Shown here: one piece after another, positions 48,960-60,640 of the stretch
Layout of the letters: every line of letters begins with the position of its first letter
Numbering within the stretch: position 1 is the stretch's first letter
Source: Aegilops tauschii subsp. strangulata
Lineage: Eukaryota > Streptophyta > Magnoliopsida > Poales > Poaceae
Assembly: GCF_002575655.3 (NCBI RefSeq)
Contig: NC_053037.3
Span: 322,303,294-322,367,293, forward strand
Reading direction: 5' to 3'
DNA length: 64,000 nt
Program-made: the position numbers and the translations under genes
The notes under the pieces: model-generated
What the model saw: only the letters and a program-made list of their open reading frames with translations
What the model was told of the DNA's origin: nothing
Databases searched by the model: none

Positions 48960-50003
48960 TGTCGGTGCACTAAAGTTCGGGCCCTTTAGTACCCCTTACT
49001 TGTGCACGGGCACTTGCAGCCGCACCTGCGGCAAGGCTTGATGGGGGCAGCTGGAGGCAAAATACAAGACGACCAAGACGGCGTCTGAGCCAGTAATCAC
49101 ATAGCAGAAGACAAGCTGGGCCCCTGGCAAGATTCTTGCCGGGATGGCTCGCGAAACCCTGGCAAGATCCTTGCCGGGGTGGTTTGCGAAGCACCATCAA
49201 GACCATCACCCTTGAGGTTGAGAGCTTTGACACCATCAACAACATGAAGACCAAGATCCAAGGGCGTCTGCATGGTGGCATGTAGATCTTTGTGAAGACC
49301 AGCAGGCAAAATTCCCAGCAAGGTTCTTGCCGAGGACGCTTGCGAGGACCCCCAGCAAGATCCTGGTCGAGGACGTTTGTGAGGCCGCGGCAAGGCTCGC
49401 GCACAGCAAGGTTCCGCCACCCTGCCACCGCTCCAGCGTAGCAACCAGCCAGCCAGCCAGGCAAGCACCTACGTGGTGGCATGAGATCTCCGTGAAGATC
49501 CTGCCACCGCTCCAGCGCAACGGCTAGCGAGTCAGCTTGGCATTTACATGCCTTGTCATCCTGGGTGCGTTTCAAGACGGGGTGAGGCGGCGACGGGCAA
49601 GACGGGCTCTGTTTCCGTCCCCGATAAAGTTAGGGGCACGTAAAAAACACATTTAATGCGTTTGTCCTAAGACGTCAGTGATAACCATGCCCACTGTAGC
49701 TACTTTACACCTCCTGTGTGCCTGTACGCCGTTGTGGACGCCCCTTGGTATAAAAGGAGGCCCAAGGCGATACAGGGGGGACTATTTTGGACTTTCCGGC
49801 CCAGTTTGCATGTGTAGCAGCGAGCCAAAGCTCAAGAACACTAAATACACTACAAGCAGGACTAGGGTTTTACACTTCTCAGCGCCCGAACCTGGGTAAA
49901 AGTCCCCCCGTGTTGATCGTTAGATCTGCTCTTTGTGTACTCCTCTTTTCCTGCCAACCGTAGAAGGGATCCACGTGATCTCATAGGTGTCATTTCCCCG
50001 ACA
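48960..50003 (+). repeat. Element B 3' LTR
   Basis: TGTCGGTGCAC ... CCCCGACA. It carries the same ubiquitin fragments and TATA box (49749) as the 5' copy, with scattered differences. Confidence 0.9.
49199..49300 (+). pseudogene. Polyubiquitin fragment in element B 3' LTR
   Basis: It reads KTITLEVESFDTINNMKTKIQ-like sequence (ubiquitin residues 11-31 with S20F, D24N, V26M, A28T), then RLHGGM, a TAG in place of Gln2, and IFVKT. Compared with the 5' LTR it keeps different original residues, so the common ancestor was closer to real ubiquitin. A second junction fragment with a one-base deletion lies at 49472-49503. Confidence 0.85.
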
Positions 50004-50371
50004 TCTTTTATCTTGTTTTTTGAAAAATTCCAGTTTTGCTTCAAAGAAGCTTGGCATGAAAGCTTGTTATCCCGTAAGCCGGCTCTCACGTGACATAAAT
50101 CCGTCATTTTAACCTTAACTAGTTAAGGGTCTTATTGAAAAGATAGACTTCTAAGAGTACGAACGGGCCACATAGCGGAGAGACTACAATAGCAGGTCAG
50201 TTTTTCCTAGCTCTTTGTAAGCCGGCTCTCACGTGACAAAAGCCATCGTTTTAACCTTGACAAGTTCAGGGTCTTATTGAAAAGAGTAAATGTCAAGAGT
50301 TCGGCGGGTCACCCGGCGGAGTAGCAAGTTGCAAATAGCCAGGTTTAACTCAAATGTGGCATGGAAGCCAG
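50004..50371. other. Element C spacer downstream of pol
   Basis: Non-coding. GTAAGCCGGCTCTCACGTGAC is repeated at 50074 and 50217, and the following 60 bp are also similar (GGGTCTTATTGAAAAGA twice), giving a direct repeat of period 143 bp. Confidence 0.6.
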
Positions 50372-50574
50372 ATCAAGAGGGTATGAATAGTTATGCTTAG
50401 TGAGCAGGAAGCCCCCAAGTGACCAATAAGATGACTCGTAAGTCGGATCAAGAGGGTATGAATAGCTATGCTCATTGAGTAGGAAGCCCCCAAGTGACCA
50501 ATAAGATGGCTTGTAAACCGAATCAAGAGGGTATGAATAGCTATGCTCATTGAGCAGGAAGCCCCCAAGTGACC
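50372..50574 (-). repeat. 75-bp tandem repeat, 2.7 copies, element C spacer
   Basis: Units start ATCAAGAGGGTATGAATAG at 50372, 50447 and 50522. The period of 75 is a multiple of three, so the minus strand stays open across the array and would encode a 25-residue repeat starting SLGGFLLNEHSYSYPLD. Probably a 3'-UTR tandem repeat of the kind known from Tat/Ogre elements. Confidence 0.85.
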
Positions 50575-51992
50575 TTATGAACAAACAATATAAAGACTCA
50601 AATACTTTGAAATGAAACGCCAAATTATCAGGGATACCGGCTTTATTATATGGATCATAATATATACATTGATGTAGGTATATACAGCACAAGAGCTAGT
50701 AGCTCGGGTGTAATATGGCCGAAGATGAGCAATGTTCCATGGCTGGCGGGTGTCTTCCTCCGATGTGCGTGAGTCCTTGTGGTCTCGAACGTCAATGAGG
50801 TAGTATGACCCATTGTTCAGGTTCTTGCTGACCACGAAAGGTCCTTCCCAAGGAGGGGATGACTTGTGCATATCTGTCTGATCTTGAATGAGCCGGAGCA
50901 CCAGGTCGCCTTCTTGAAAGGTCCGGATCTTAACCCGGCGGCTATGATAATGACGCAGATCTTGCTGGTAGATCGCTGAACAAACCACCGCAAGGTCACG
51001 CTCCTCATCCAACATATCAAGAGCATCCTGACGTGCCTGCTCATTGAGAGTTTCAACATAAGCCGCCACTCGGGGCGAGTCATGACGGATATCGCTTGGA
51101 AGAACCACCTCTGCCCCGTAAACCATGAAGAAGGGCGTGTAACCTGTTGATCTGTTGGGGTGATGTTTATTCTCCAAAGCACTGTGGGTAACTCCTTAGT
51201 CCAACAACTTGGCGTCCTATGCAAAGGGACCATAAGCCGGGGCTTGATACCTCTCAAGATTTCTTAATTGGCCCTTTCAACTTGACCATTGGACCGGGGG
51301 TGAGCCACTGATGAAACATCAAGACGGATATGCTCTCGTTGACAGAGTTCTTTCATAGCTCCTTTAGATAGATTAGTGCCATTATCAGTTATGGTACTGT
51401 GAGGGTAACCAAAGTGGAAGACCACCTTCTAAATGAATTGAACTGTCGTTGCCACATCACACTTGCTGACCGGCTCTGCCTCAACCCACTTGGTAAATTT
51501 GTTAACGGCCACCAAGAGGTGGGTATTTTTGTCCTTGGATATCTTGAAAACTCCAACCATATCCAGCCCACAGACTGCAAACGGCCAAGTAATTGGAATC
51601 ATCCTCAATTATTGAGCCGGCACATGAGCTCGTCTAGAAAACTTCTGACAGCCGTCACACTTGCTAACCAGATCCTCTACATCAGCATGAGCCGCCAGCC
51701 AATAAAATCCACGACGAAAAGCTTTGGCCACAAGAGATTTAGAGCCGGCGTGATGGCCACAATCTCCTTCATGAATCTCCCTTAGAATCTCACGGCCCTT
51801 TTCAGGAGAAACACAACACTGGAACACACTTGTGACACTGCATCGGTGTAACTCGCCATTGACAATAGTCATTGACTTAGACCACCGGGTTATTTGCCTG
51901 GCCAAAGTTTCATCCTCGGGTAACTCTCCCCGGGTCATATAAGCCAAATAAGGAACTGTCCAGTCAGGAATAGCATGAAGAGCCGCCACCAA
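50575..51992 (-). pseudogene. Element C integrase
   Basis: The zinc-binding region has HEGDCGHHAGSK and CDGCQ (51992-51609). The catalytic core has all three acidic positions: GLDMVGVF, ITDNGTN and NGQVERAN. A TAG interrupts the core near 51434, another stop lies just after ERAN, and frames change near 51600 and 51200. The C-terminal part (51177-50575) ends GPFVVSKNLNNGSYYLIDV and PWNIAHLRPYY. The integrase is better preserved at its active site than that of B, but still not translatable as one chain. Confidence 0.8.
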
Positions 51993-51998
51993 CTATGC

Positions 51999-53213
51999 CT
52001 ACGGGTCAGGAATTGCAATATCCTCCTCTGATGGTAGCTTGATTGAAGGGTTATTTAATATATCAAGAAAAATATTTGGTGGCACCGGCTTACACTGAGA
52101 TCCCAGCCGGCTTAAAGCATTGGCTACCTCATTCTTTCTGCGATCAACATGTTCCACTTGGTATCCTTTGGAATGACCAGCAATGCCGTCAACCGCCCGG
52201 CGATAAGCCGCCATGATCGGGTCCTTAGAATCCCAAGTTCCTGAGACTTGCTGAGCCACCAAATCTGAGTCACCAAAACACCTGACACGGCTCAGGTTCA
52301 TCTCTTTGGCCATCTGAAGACCATGGAGCAGGGCCTCATACTAAGCTGCATTGTTAGTACAAGGAAACATTAGCCTCAAAACATAGCAAAATTTGTCACC
52401 TCGCGGGGAAGTTAAAATAAGTCCAGCCCCTGAGCCTTCTAACTGCCTGGACCCATCAAAATGAATAGTCCAATATGTATTATCAGGCTTCTCCTCGGGC
52501 ATCTGCAACTCTGTCTAGTCATTGATGAAATCCACAAGAGCCTGAGACTTGATAGCTATCTGAGGTATATATTTCAAACCATGGGGTCCAAGCTCAATGG
52601 CCCACTTGGCTACTCGGCCTGTGGCTTCTCTGTTTTGAATAATATCCCCTAAAGGAGCAGAACTGACCACAGTAATGGGATGACCAAGGAAATAATGTTT
52701 CAGTTTGCGACTGGCCATGAATACCCCATAAACTAGCTTCTGCCAATGTGGGTACCTCTGCTTAGACTCAATTAAAACCTCACTGACATAATAAGCTGGC
52801 CTTTGAACCGGGTATTCCTTACCCCTTTCCTTCCTTTCCACTACAGCCGCCACACTGACGGCTCTGCTGTTAGCAGCCACATACAAGAGCAAAGGCTCCT
52901 TATCAACAGGAGCTGCAAGAACCGGCGGCTCAGCCAACTGTTTTTTAAGCGCCTCAAACACCTCATTAGCAGCATCACTCCAGACAAAGTGGTATGTTTT
53001 CTTCATCATTTGGTACAGAGGAATAGCCTTCTCTCCCAGGCGGCTTATAAACCGGCTTAATGCCGCAGTACGACCTGCCAAACGCTGGACATCATTAATG
53101 CATGCCATCTTAGCCAATGAAGTGATAGTCTTGATTTTCTCCGGGTTAGCTTCAATACCTCTCTCAGAAACCAAAAACCCAAGAGCTTGCCCGCAGGCAC
53201 ACCAAAAACACAT
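51999..53213 (-). pseudogene. Element C RNase H regions (two domains)
   Basis: The first domain lies in the 53213-52515 frame: RLAGRTAALSRFI, LLLYVAANSRAVSVAAVV, YPHWQKLVYGVFMASRKLKHYF. The second is split by a stop at about 52343: HFDGSRQLEGSGAG, then YEALLHGLQMAKEM and FGDSDLVAQQV in the 52313-51999 frame. At the last expected acidic site the sequence reads NEVANALSRL, with Asn instead of Asp. Confidence 0.75.
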
Positions 53214-53841
53214 TTGGCTGGGTTAAGCATCATCTTGTGGACCCGGAGGTTATCAAAGGTCTCCTTCAAATCAACTAGCAAGGTCTCCTTCTTTCTAGAC
53301 TTCACAACGATATCATCCACATAATCATGAACATTGCTTCCTATCTGGTTGTGAAGGCAATTCTGAACACAACACTGATAAGTCGCCTGGGCACTCTTGA
53401 GCCCAAAAGGCATAGATACATAGCAGAAAGCTCCAAAGGGCGTGATGAAAGATGTCTTCTCCTGGTCCTTAACTTCCATCTTGATCTCATGATAACCAGA
53501 ATAAGCATCCAAAAAACTCAAACGCTCATAACCCGCCATAGCATCAATGATCTGATCAATACGGGGTAGAGCAAAAGGATCAGCCGGGCAAGCCCTGTTA
53601 AGGTCTATGTAATCCACACACATACGCCAGGTGCCATTTTTCTTAAGTACCAGCACCGGATTAGCCAACCACTCAGGATGAAAAACTTCAACAATGAACC
53701 TGGCTGCCAAGAGCTGGGCACCTCTTCTCCAATGGCCTTGCGCCTGTCCTCATTAAAACGACGAAGGAATTGTTTGACCGACTTAAACTTAGGATCAGTA
53801 TTGAGAGTGTGCTCAGTGAGTTCCCCCAGTACACCCGGCAT
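53057..53841 (-). pseudogene. Element C reverse transcriptase
   Basis: The motifs FHPEWLANPVLVLKK, RMCVDYIDLNRACP, DAYSGYHEI, MPFGLKSAQATYQ and the catalytic DYVDDIVVKSRK are all visible. The frame shifts near 53705 (before the palm) and near 53190 (after FGVPAGKLLG). The region upstream (53905-53705) has WDIFAWKPSDMPG, the usual RT leader. Confidence 0.85.
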
Positions 53842-53904
53842 GTCTGAAGGCTTCCATGCAAAGATGTCCCAGTTCTCACGGATGAACTCGATGAGCGCGC
53901 TTTC

Positions 53905-54486
53905 CTATTTTGGATCCATATTGGCACTGATAGTGAATTGCTGAGATGAGTCGCCAGGAACAAAGTCAACCTGCTTGGTATCGTCTGCCGATTTAAACTT
54001 CAACAGCAGGTCATGCTCCGTGGTTGGCTTCTTCAATGGAGTCATATCAGCCGGGTCAACATTGTATTTATAAAAATTAAGCTCCTCCATGGCACAAGAA
54101 GACTCAGCATAAGCAGCATCACCTTCTTCACATTCCAAGGCTATCTTCCTTTCACCATGTACTGTGATGGTCCCTTTACGACCCAGCATTTTGAGCTGCA
54201 AATACACATAACACGGCCATGCCATAAACTTAGCATAAGTCGGCCGTCCAAACAGAGCATGATAGGGGCTTTTGATTTTAACCACTTCAAAGTTTAGTGT
54301 CTCAACCCTGTAATCATGTTCATTGCCAAAGGCTACCTCCAAGGCTATCTTACCCATTGGGTAAGCCGACTTACCAGGCACCACTCCATGAAAGACTGTA
54401 GAGGACGACTTAAGATCTTTGTCAGTTAAATTCATCCGGCGAAAGGTGTCATAATAAAGGACATTGATACTGCAGCCTCCGTCCAT
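53905..54486 (-). pseudogene. Element C protease region
   Basis: The active-site loop MDGGCSINVLYYDT begins the frame; the second signature reads ALFGRPTYAKF. A linker then leads to RT through a stop at 53905. 193 codons are open. Confidence 0.75.
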
Positions 54487-54519
54487 ACGTACCTTAGTGA
54501 ACTTGTAACCCCCAACCTA

Positions 54520-57161
54520 AGGGGCTACTACCAAAGCTAACTGGCCCGGATTGTCAACCCGGGGCGAGTGATCCTCTCGGCTCCATACAATTGGTTGCTC
54601 TGACCATCGTAAGTATCGAGGGACCGCCGACTCAACTGTGCTCACCGCTGGTTTATGAACCTTCTGATCTCGCATGCACAAGCTTGTGGTGAAAACATGA
54701 TACTGTCCACTATTTAGCTGCTTTGGATTACTCTGTCTGCTATTGCTGATTGCCTTGACTGTGCTGCTGATTAAAATCACCTTGATTGCCCTGGCCCTGA
54801 AATCCAGAGTTTGAGCCGCCGCCTCCAAAGCCAGGCCCATGAGAGCCGGATCCTGACCCGCCGTGCGGGCCGTTATTGTCATTGTGGTCTTGGTGAAAGC
54901 TTGAATTCTTATACTCCCTCATGATGTAACAATCTTTCCACATGTGAGTCGATGGCTTATCGGGACGACTATGCTTTGGGCAAGGTTGGTTCAACATCGC
55001 CTCCAAGTTAAACTTCAGCCCTCCAAACTAGGGTTGGAATTTTCCTTTACGACGGCAATCGTTGCTCTGTGCATTAGTGTTGGCCACAAAGTCTGACCCG
55101 CCATCAGTGTGCTTGCGCTTACCATTGTTACCTTGACTCTACCCCGTCATATTGTGCTGCTGTCCCTTTCCATTGTCGCTCTTCTTTCCCTTGCTAGACT
55201 TCTCCTCATCAGACCCAGGGTCCTTAGTATTGTTAGAGTCGGCATATTTGATGAGAGCCGCCATGAGCTCTCCCATGTCATTGCAGTGACGTTTTAGCCG
55301 CCCTAATTTTTGCTTGAGAGGGGTGAAACCGCAATTCTTCTCCAGAATTAAGATAGCGGAACCGGCGTTGATGTTATCCGATGAATGGATAATAACAGAA
55401 ACCCGTCATACCCATTGATGGGCCGACTCATCCTCACGCTGGACACAAGCATATAGATCGATGATCGACAGAGGCTTCTTACATGTGTCTTTGAAATTCT
55501 AAATAAAACGCACCTTCAACTCCACCCATGAATTAATAGAGTTAGGGGGCAATCCCTTCAACCAGGTTCGAGCCGGCCCATCTAACATCATGGTCAAATA
55601 CTTAGCACACACAGCGTCATTGACATCCAACATCTCCATAGCCAACTCATAGCTCTCAATCCAAGCCTCAGGAGGTTGATCAGCTGTATTTGGCCACCTT
55701 TCAAGGACCCTTGAAATCTTTAGGAAACCGCTCATTGCGAAGAGCCGGTGCTAGGCACGGTACCCCCACCGTCCTAGAAGTCATCCCAGCTTCTACAGTG
55801 CTGAAGGGTTACGCTGGAGCTTTTGTTGAGCTACTAACTGAGCCACCAGCTCCACCTCTTGACGAGCCCTGGCCTAATCCACCAAATCCTGGACGTTGTT
55901 ATCATCACACGGCGGGTTATGCCCACGGGGCGGGTCACGGTGCCACTCGCGGCTGGAAACCGTCAACGACTCAATGCGCCGGCTATATCTTCGACTCTGA
56001 TAAGGAGTTGAATGAATTCCCTCACGGCTGTATGAGTTACCGCTGTCTGAGCTACCGCTGTCTGAAGAAGCTCCACAGCCTTCCGTGCTTCGACCGCCGC
56101 GAGAGACTCGCCTTCTACTGGGAGAGCCGCCAGCTGCGAAGCCGCGACAATCATGTTATCCAAGGGGTTGGAAAAATGACCCGGCGGTGTTGACACCTGC
56201 TGAGGCAGGTTTAGATTCAAACGAGGCGGATCTGTAACAAGCAGTTGAGCCATTCTCCTGGCCACGGGTGCCTCGGCAGCCCAGGTCATGCCAGGCGGGT
56301 TGCTCGTTCCCGCCCCAGGCGTATTGAAGAGATTTCTTGCCTCAAACTCCGGAGGTAGCCGGCTCTGGTGCCTTCTTCGCATAACGGCGTTTGAAGCGTT
56401 CTGGTCGAGATTGAACCGGAAAGTTTCCGCTTGGATTCTTTGGGACTTAGCTTCCAATGCGGCTCGCTCTGTTGCCATCCTAGCATTCTCAGTGTTAAGT
56501 TCCTCCTTAGCCTGAGCTATCTCGTCCCGCAGCTTCGCAACTTCCACTTTATGTTGCGCTTGAGTCGCCGGGGTTACCTCCGCGGCTAACAGATTCGCCA
56601 GAGCCTCCAGGAGCTCAGATAAGACCTGAGCCGATGGGTGTGCAGAGCCACTCGCCCCAGCCATCGCAGCAGCCGTTGAACTCGAGGTCATAGCCGCAAC
56701 GTTTGATGAGTTCAATATCTATTGCGTGCCAGCCATGAAAATAGCAGCCCTGCTCGGCGGATCATAGGAGTCTGGAATACTGTCACCATCGGAACAAACC
56801 CCAAGCCCGCCATCTTGCAGTTGATAGATCGATTTGGTTTCGCTAGTTGAGGACTCATTACCAGAGTAGATGGTTGTCTCTCCACCTGACATTGAACCTT
56901 CCTCAAGATCCGCCCCATGAACAAAACCAACGAAGGCAGGCTTCCTGGCGGGTTGGATCTTGGCGGGTCGCACATGCTGAGCCATCTCGATCGTGTTGGT
57001 GCAGAAGTCCGGCTCAGGCTCCGCCTCTCCAATTGCCGATGAAGACATGAATTCCGCCAAAGAGGGACCCGGTACCCATACTCGATTGAGTCAGCCTCAG
57101 GACCCCAGCTAGCGTTGTTGATGTAGAGCTTGCCACTCCGACTCTTGGTCATCCGGCCCAT
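54520..57161 (-). pseudogene. Element C gag (broken)
   Basis: It starts at MGRMTKSRSGKLYINN (ATG 57161). After a frameshift near 57065 an acidic stretch follows, a TAG near 56718, then a coiled-coil segment (56700-56430) and Pro-rich linker. The capsid-like Retrotrans_gag part is at 55735-55400 (EAWIESYELAMEML, GPARTWLKGLPPNSINSW), with a stop near 55500 and TGA at 55406-55408. A Lys-rich region follows, then a Cys/His-type motif (CPKHSRPDKPSTHMWKDC) and a Gly-rich tail near 54850. Several stops. Confidence 0.75.
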
Positions 57162-57220
57162 GGCTTATCCCTTGATCCTTGAGAAGCTGCCCTTCAAGAA
57201 CTCGAAACCACCGTGCGCTG

Positions 57221-57238
57221 GCCCCACGGTGGGCGCCA
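57221..57238 (-). other. Element C primer-binding site (tRNA-Lys)
   Basis: The plus strand reads GCCCCACGGTGGGCGCCA, an 18-nt match to the 3' end (with CCA) of plant tRNA-Lys(CTT). It lies 13 nt from the LTR. Confidence 0.8.
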
Positions 57239-57251
57239 ATTCTCATAGATT

Positions 57252-57781
57252 TGTCACGGCAGATGCCATAGTGAAAGGATTTAGGCGTGGAGCCATCGCA
57301 CTAGGTTAGCTTAAAGGGGTTGAACGGGACAAAGGGCACAAGGAGTTTACCCAGGTTCGGCCCATCTTAACGAGGTAAAAGCCTACTTCCTGCTTCTAGT
57401 TGTATTGCTTGAGTTTCGATTACAAGGGAGCGAATACGCTTGACCTAGTTCTCGATTGTCTGTCTCTTGTGTTAACCCACCGCTGGGTCACCCCTTTATA
57501 TACAGGTCGATGCTCGGTGGCTTACAGAGTCCCGGCTGGCTCACACAAACGTGACCGGCTCGGTTTCTAACTAAACCTGCCTTACAAAGCAAGTCAACAT
57601 ATGGCGGCTCACACCTTTAGGCCTTGAGTTACCTCCGGGTCTTGGGCCTTCAACAAGCCTGCTTTATGAACTGCCACCTCTATGTATTCTTCAGACTTCC
57701 TGGGCCTTCTCACCTTAAGTCGGCAATGGTGTGACCCAACCCCTCTTGGGCGGGTCATACCTCGGAGTTATATCCTCAACA
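57252..57781 (-). repeat. Element C 5' LTR
   Basis: On the minus strand TGTTGAGGATATAAC ... CCGTGACA, 530 bp. A minus-strand TATA-like TATATAAAG lies at 57494-57502. The partner LTR is not in the window, so limits rest on the TG/CA ends and the primer site. Confidence 0.75.
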
Positions 57782-58503
57782 GATCATCTTATAATGCTAA
57801 CGTTGTATGTCTACATACCCTTGTAGACCGTAAGCGGAAGCGTTTCACAACGCGGTTGATGTAGTCGAACTTTCTTCGCGCTTCAACCGATCAAGTGCCG
57901 AACGCACGACACCTGTGTGTTCTGCACACGTTCAGCTCTGTGACGTTCCTCCCCTTCTTGATCCAGCAAGATGTCGAGGTAGTAGATGAGTTCCGTCAGC
58001 ACGACGGCGTGGTGACGGTGATGGTGAAGTGATCTCCGTAGGGCTTCGCCTAAGCACTATGAAAATATGACCGGTGGAGTAAACGGTGGATGGGGGCGCC
58101 GCACATGGCTAACAATTGATGTTGTGTGCTTGTGTGGCGTCCCCTCCCCACATATATATAGGTGGGAGGGGAGGGTAGGCAGCCAGGGCGCCCTAGGGTT
58201 TGGCTGCCGCCCCCTAGTGGCCCTGCCATGCCCTGCGCCCCCCTTTACTTGTATACGGAAGCGGGAAGGAAAGAGGGGAGAGGGGGAAGGAAGAGGGAAT
58301 CCTATTCCCTCTCTTTCCTTTCCTCCTCCCCTTTCCTTCTCCACTTAGGCCGGCCCATATGGGGGGCGCACCAGCCCCTTGTGGCTGGTGCGTTTCCCCT
58401 CTTGGCCCATAAGGCCCATATATTTTGCCGGGGGTGCCCGAAATTCCTTCCGGTGACCCGATGAGTACCCGATGTCCTACGGAACACTTCCGGTGTCCGA
58501 ATA
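57782..58503. mobile_element. LTR fragment of a high-copy Triticeae gypsy element
   Basis: The stretch with CTACATACCCTTGTAGACCG, AGCGGAAGCGTT, CTTGATCCAGCAAG and CAGCACGACGGCGTGGTG resembles a widespread Triticeae LTR. It is cut on the left by element C and on the right by a CACTA end. It has an ATATATATAGG run near 58152. No gene. Confidence 0.6.
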
Positions 58504-59057
58504 CACTACAAAAGAAATACACTTCCGTGATAATACATGTTTGTCACAGTAGGTCACGTTTTCTGTCTTTCATGTACATCCATGACGAATTTATGACAGA
58601 ATCAAGATAGTCATACCTGTGCTGTCGTAGAAGTGTTTCATGGCATTACCAAAATTGTCATCACAGAAGTGTTCACTTCCATGACGATAAATGTCGCGTC
58701 ATGGAAGTGCTTTCGTCAAGGGTGACCGACACGTGGCATCCACCATGACGGGTAGCCGTTAAGCTATCGGGTCCGGTTTTGGATCCGATAACCCGCTAAC
58801 AGCCATGACCAATGCCGATTTTCCATGTGTAAAATTCTCATTGGCCGACGGAACCACGTGTCAGCTCCGCGTTGGCACAGGTGTCACTCATCCAATGGGC
58901 GAGATGCGCCTATGATATGTTGACACGTGGACCGGCCCAAAAGTGGCCCATAAAGATTAAATGGGCCGGCTCAACTAATGGCCCACAAGGTTTTGTGGAC
59001 CATAATGGGTCGGCCCAGCTAATGGCCCACGAGATTTCGCCGACCATAATGGACCGA
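58504..59057. mobile_element. CACTA (DTC) transposon, left terminal part
   Basis: It starts CACTACAAAAGAAATACAC and continues with TCATAGAAGTG/TGTCGTAGAAGTG-type subterminal repeats, then a direct repeat of GGCCCA(C/G)CTAATGGCCCAC. The preceding ATA (58501-58503) may be the 3-bp target duplication. It is interrupted by element F at 59058. Confidence 0.82.
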
Positions 59058-60640
59058 TGCTACCTCTTGAGCACTGCGTTGGTTTTCCCTTGAAGAGGAA
59101 AGGGTGATGCAGCAAAGTAGCGTAAGTATTTCCCTCAGTTTTTGAGAACCAAGGTATCAATCCAGTAGGAGGCCACGCACGAGTCTCTCGCACCTACACA
59201 AACAAATAAATCCTCGCAACCAACGCGATAAGGGGTTTTCAATCCCTACACGGTCACTTATGAGAGTGAGATCTGATAGATATGATAAGATAATATTTTT
59301 GGTATTTTTGTGATAAAGATGCAAAATAAAATAAAAGAAAAATAAAAGGCAACAGAAATAGCTAAGTGTTGGAAGATTAATATGATGGAAAATAGACCCG
59401 GGGGCCATAGGTTTCACTAGTGGCTTCTCTCAAGAGCATAACTATTTTATGGTGGGTGAACAAATTACTGTTGAGCAATTGACAGAATTGACCATAGTTA
59501 TGAGAATATCTAGGTATGATCATGTATATAGGCATCACGTCCGAGACAAGTAGACCGACTCCTGCCTGCATCTACTACTATTACTCCACACATCGACCGC
59601 TATCTAGCATGCATCTAGAGTATTAAGTTCATAAGAACAGAGTAACGCTTTAAGCAAGATGACATGATGTAGAGGGATAAACTCATGCAATATGATATAA
59701 ACCCCATCTTGTTATCCTCGATGGCAACAATACAATACGTGCCTTGCTGCCCCTACTGTCACTGGGAAAGGACACCGCAAGATTGAACCCAAAGCTAAGC
59801 ACTTCTCCCATTGCAAGAAAGATCAATCTAGTAGGCCAAACCAAACTGATAATTCAAAGAGACTTGCAAAGATAACCAATCATACATAAAAGAATTCAGA
59901 AGATTCAAATATTGTTCATAGATAAACTTGATCATAAACCCACAATTCATCGGTCTCAACAAACACACCGCAAAAGAAGATTACATCGAATAGATCTCCA
60001 CAAGACAGGGGGAGAACATTGTATTGAGATCCAAAAAGAGAGAGGAAGCCATCTAGCTGATAACTATGGACCCGAAGGTCTGAGGTAAACTACTCACACA
60101 TCATCGGAGAGGCTATGGTGTTGATGTAGAAGCCCTCTGTGATTGATGGCCCCTCCGGCGGAGCTCCGGAACAGGCCCCAAGATGGGATCTCACGGGTAC
60201 AGAAGGTTACGGCGGTGGAATTAGGTTTTTGGCTCCGTATCTGGTAGTTTGGGGGTACGTAGGTATATATAGGAGGAAGGAGTACGTCGGTGGAGCAACG
60301 TGGGGCCCACGAGGGTGGAGGGCGCGCCCAGGGGGGTAGGCGCGCCCCCTACCTCGTGGCTTCCTGGTAGCTTTCATGACGTAGGGTCCAAGTCCTCTGG
60401 ATCATGTTCGTTCCGAAAATCACGTTCCCGAAGGTTTCATTCCGTTTGGACTCCATTTGATATTCTTTTTCTGCGAAACTCTGAAATAGGCAAAAAACAG
60501 CAATTCTGGGCTGGGCCTCCGGTTAATAGGTTAGTCCCAAAAATAATATAAAAGTGTATAATAAATCCCAATAATGTCCAAAACAGAAGATAATATAGCA
60601 TGGAGCAATCAAAAATTATAGATACGTTGGAGACGTATCA
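59058..60640 (-). repeat. Element F 3' LTR
   Basis: On the minus strand TGATACGTCTCCAACG ... GGTAGCA, 1583 bp. A minus-strand TATA-like run is at about 60262-60270. The U3 start is closely similar to D; the other end differs. Confidence 0.82.

Larger units (their letters stand above)
27243..50003 (+). mobile_element. Element B: Tat-type Ty3/gypsy retrotransposon with ubiquitin-bearing LTRs
   Basis: LTRs are 27243-28255 and 48960-50003. The interior, in order, holds a primer site, gag, protease, RT, two RNase H regions, integrase, a spacer and an antisense spliced ORF; element E is inserted in the last. Length without E is about 13.7 kb. Flanks AGTTC and TCTTT do not match, so no target duplication is visible. 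Coding regions have many stops and frameshifts, and the integrase has lost an active-site residue. The LTRs differ at many positions, so insertion is not recent. Confidence 0.88.
962..57781 (-). mobile_element. Element C: Tat-type Ty3/gypsy retrotransposon, split by A and B
   Basis: Remnants are 962-1996, 26225-27242 and 50004-57781, about 9.8 kb in all. In minus orientation the order is LTR (57781-57252), tRNA-Lys primer site, gag, protease, RT, two RNase H regions, integrase, a repeat-rich spacer, then an opposite-strand spliced ORF on the plus strand. Two RNase H regions plus an extra antisense ORF are typical of the Tat lineage. The far LTR is not in the window because the CACTA at 1-961 interrupts it. 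Every coding region carries stops or frameshifts, so the copy is dead. Confidence 0.85.

Noticed and set aside
57682..57864. Short frame across the junction of element C LTR and the LTR fragment
   Set aside because: It crosses an insertion junction and has no coding character.
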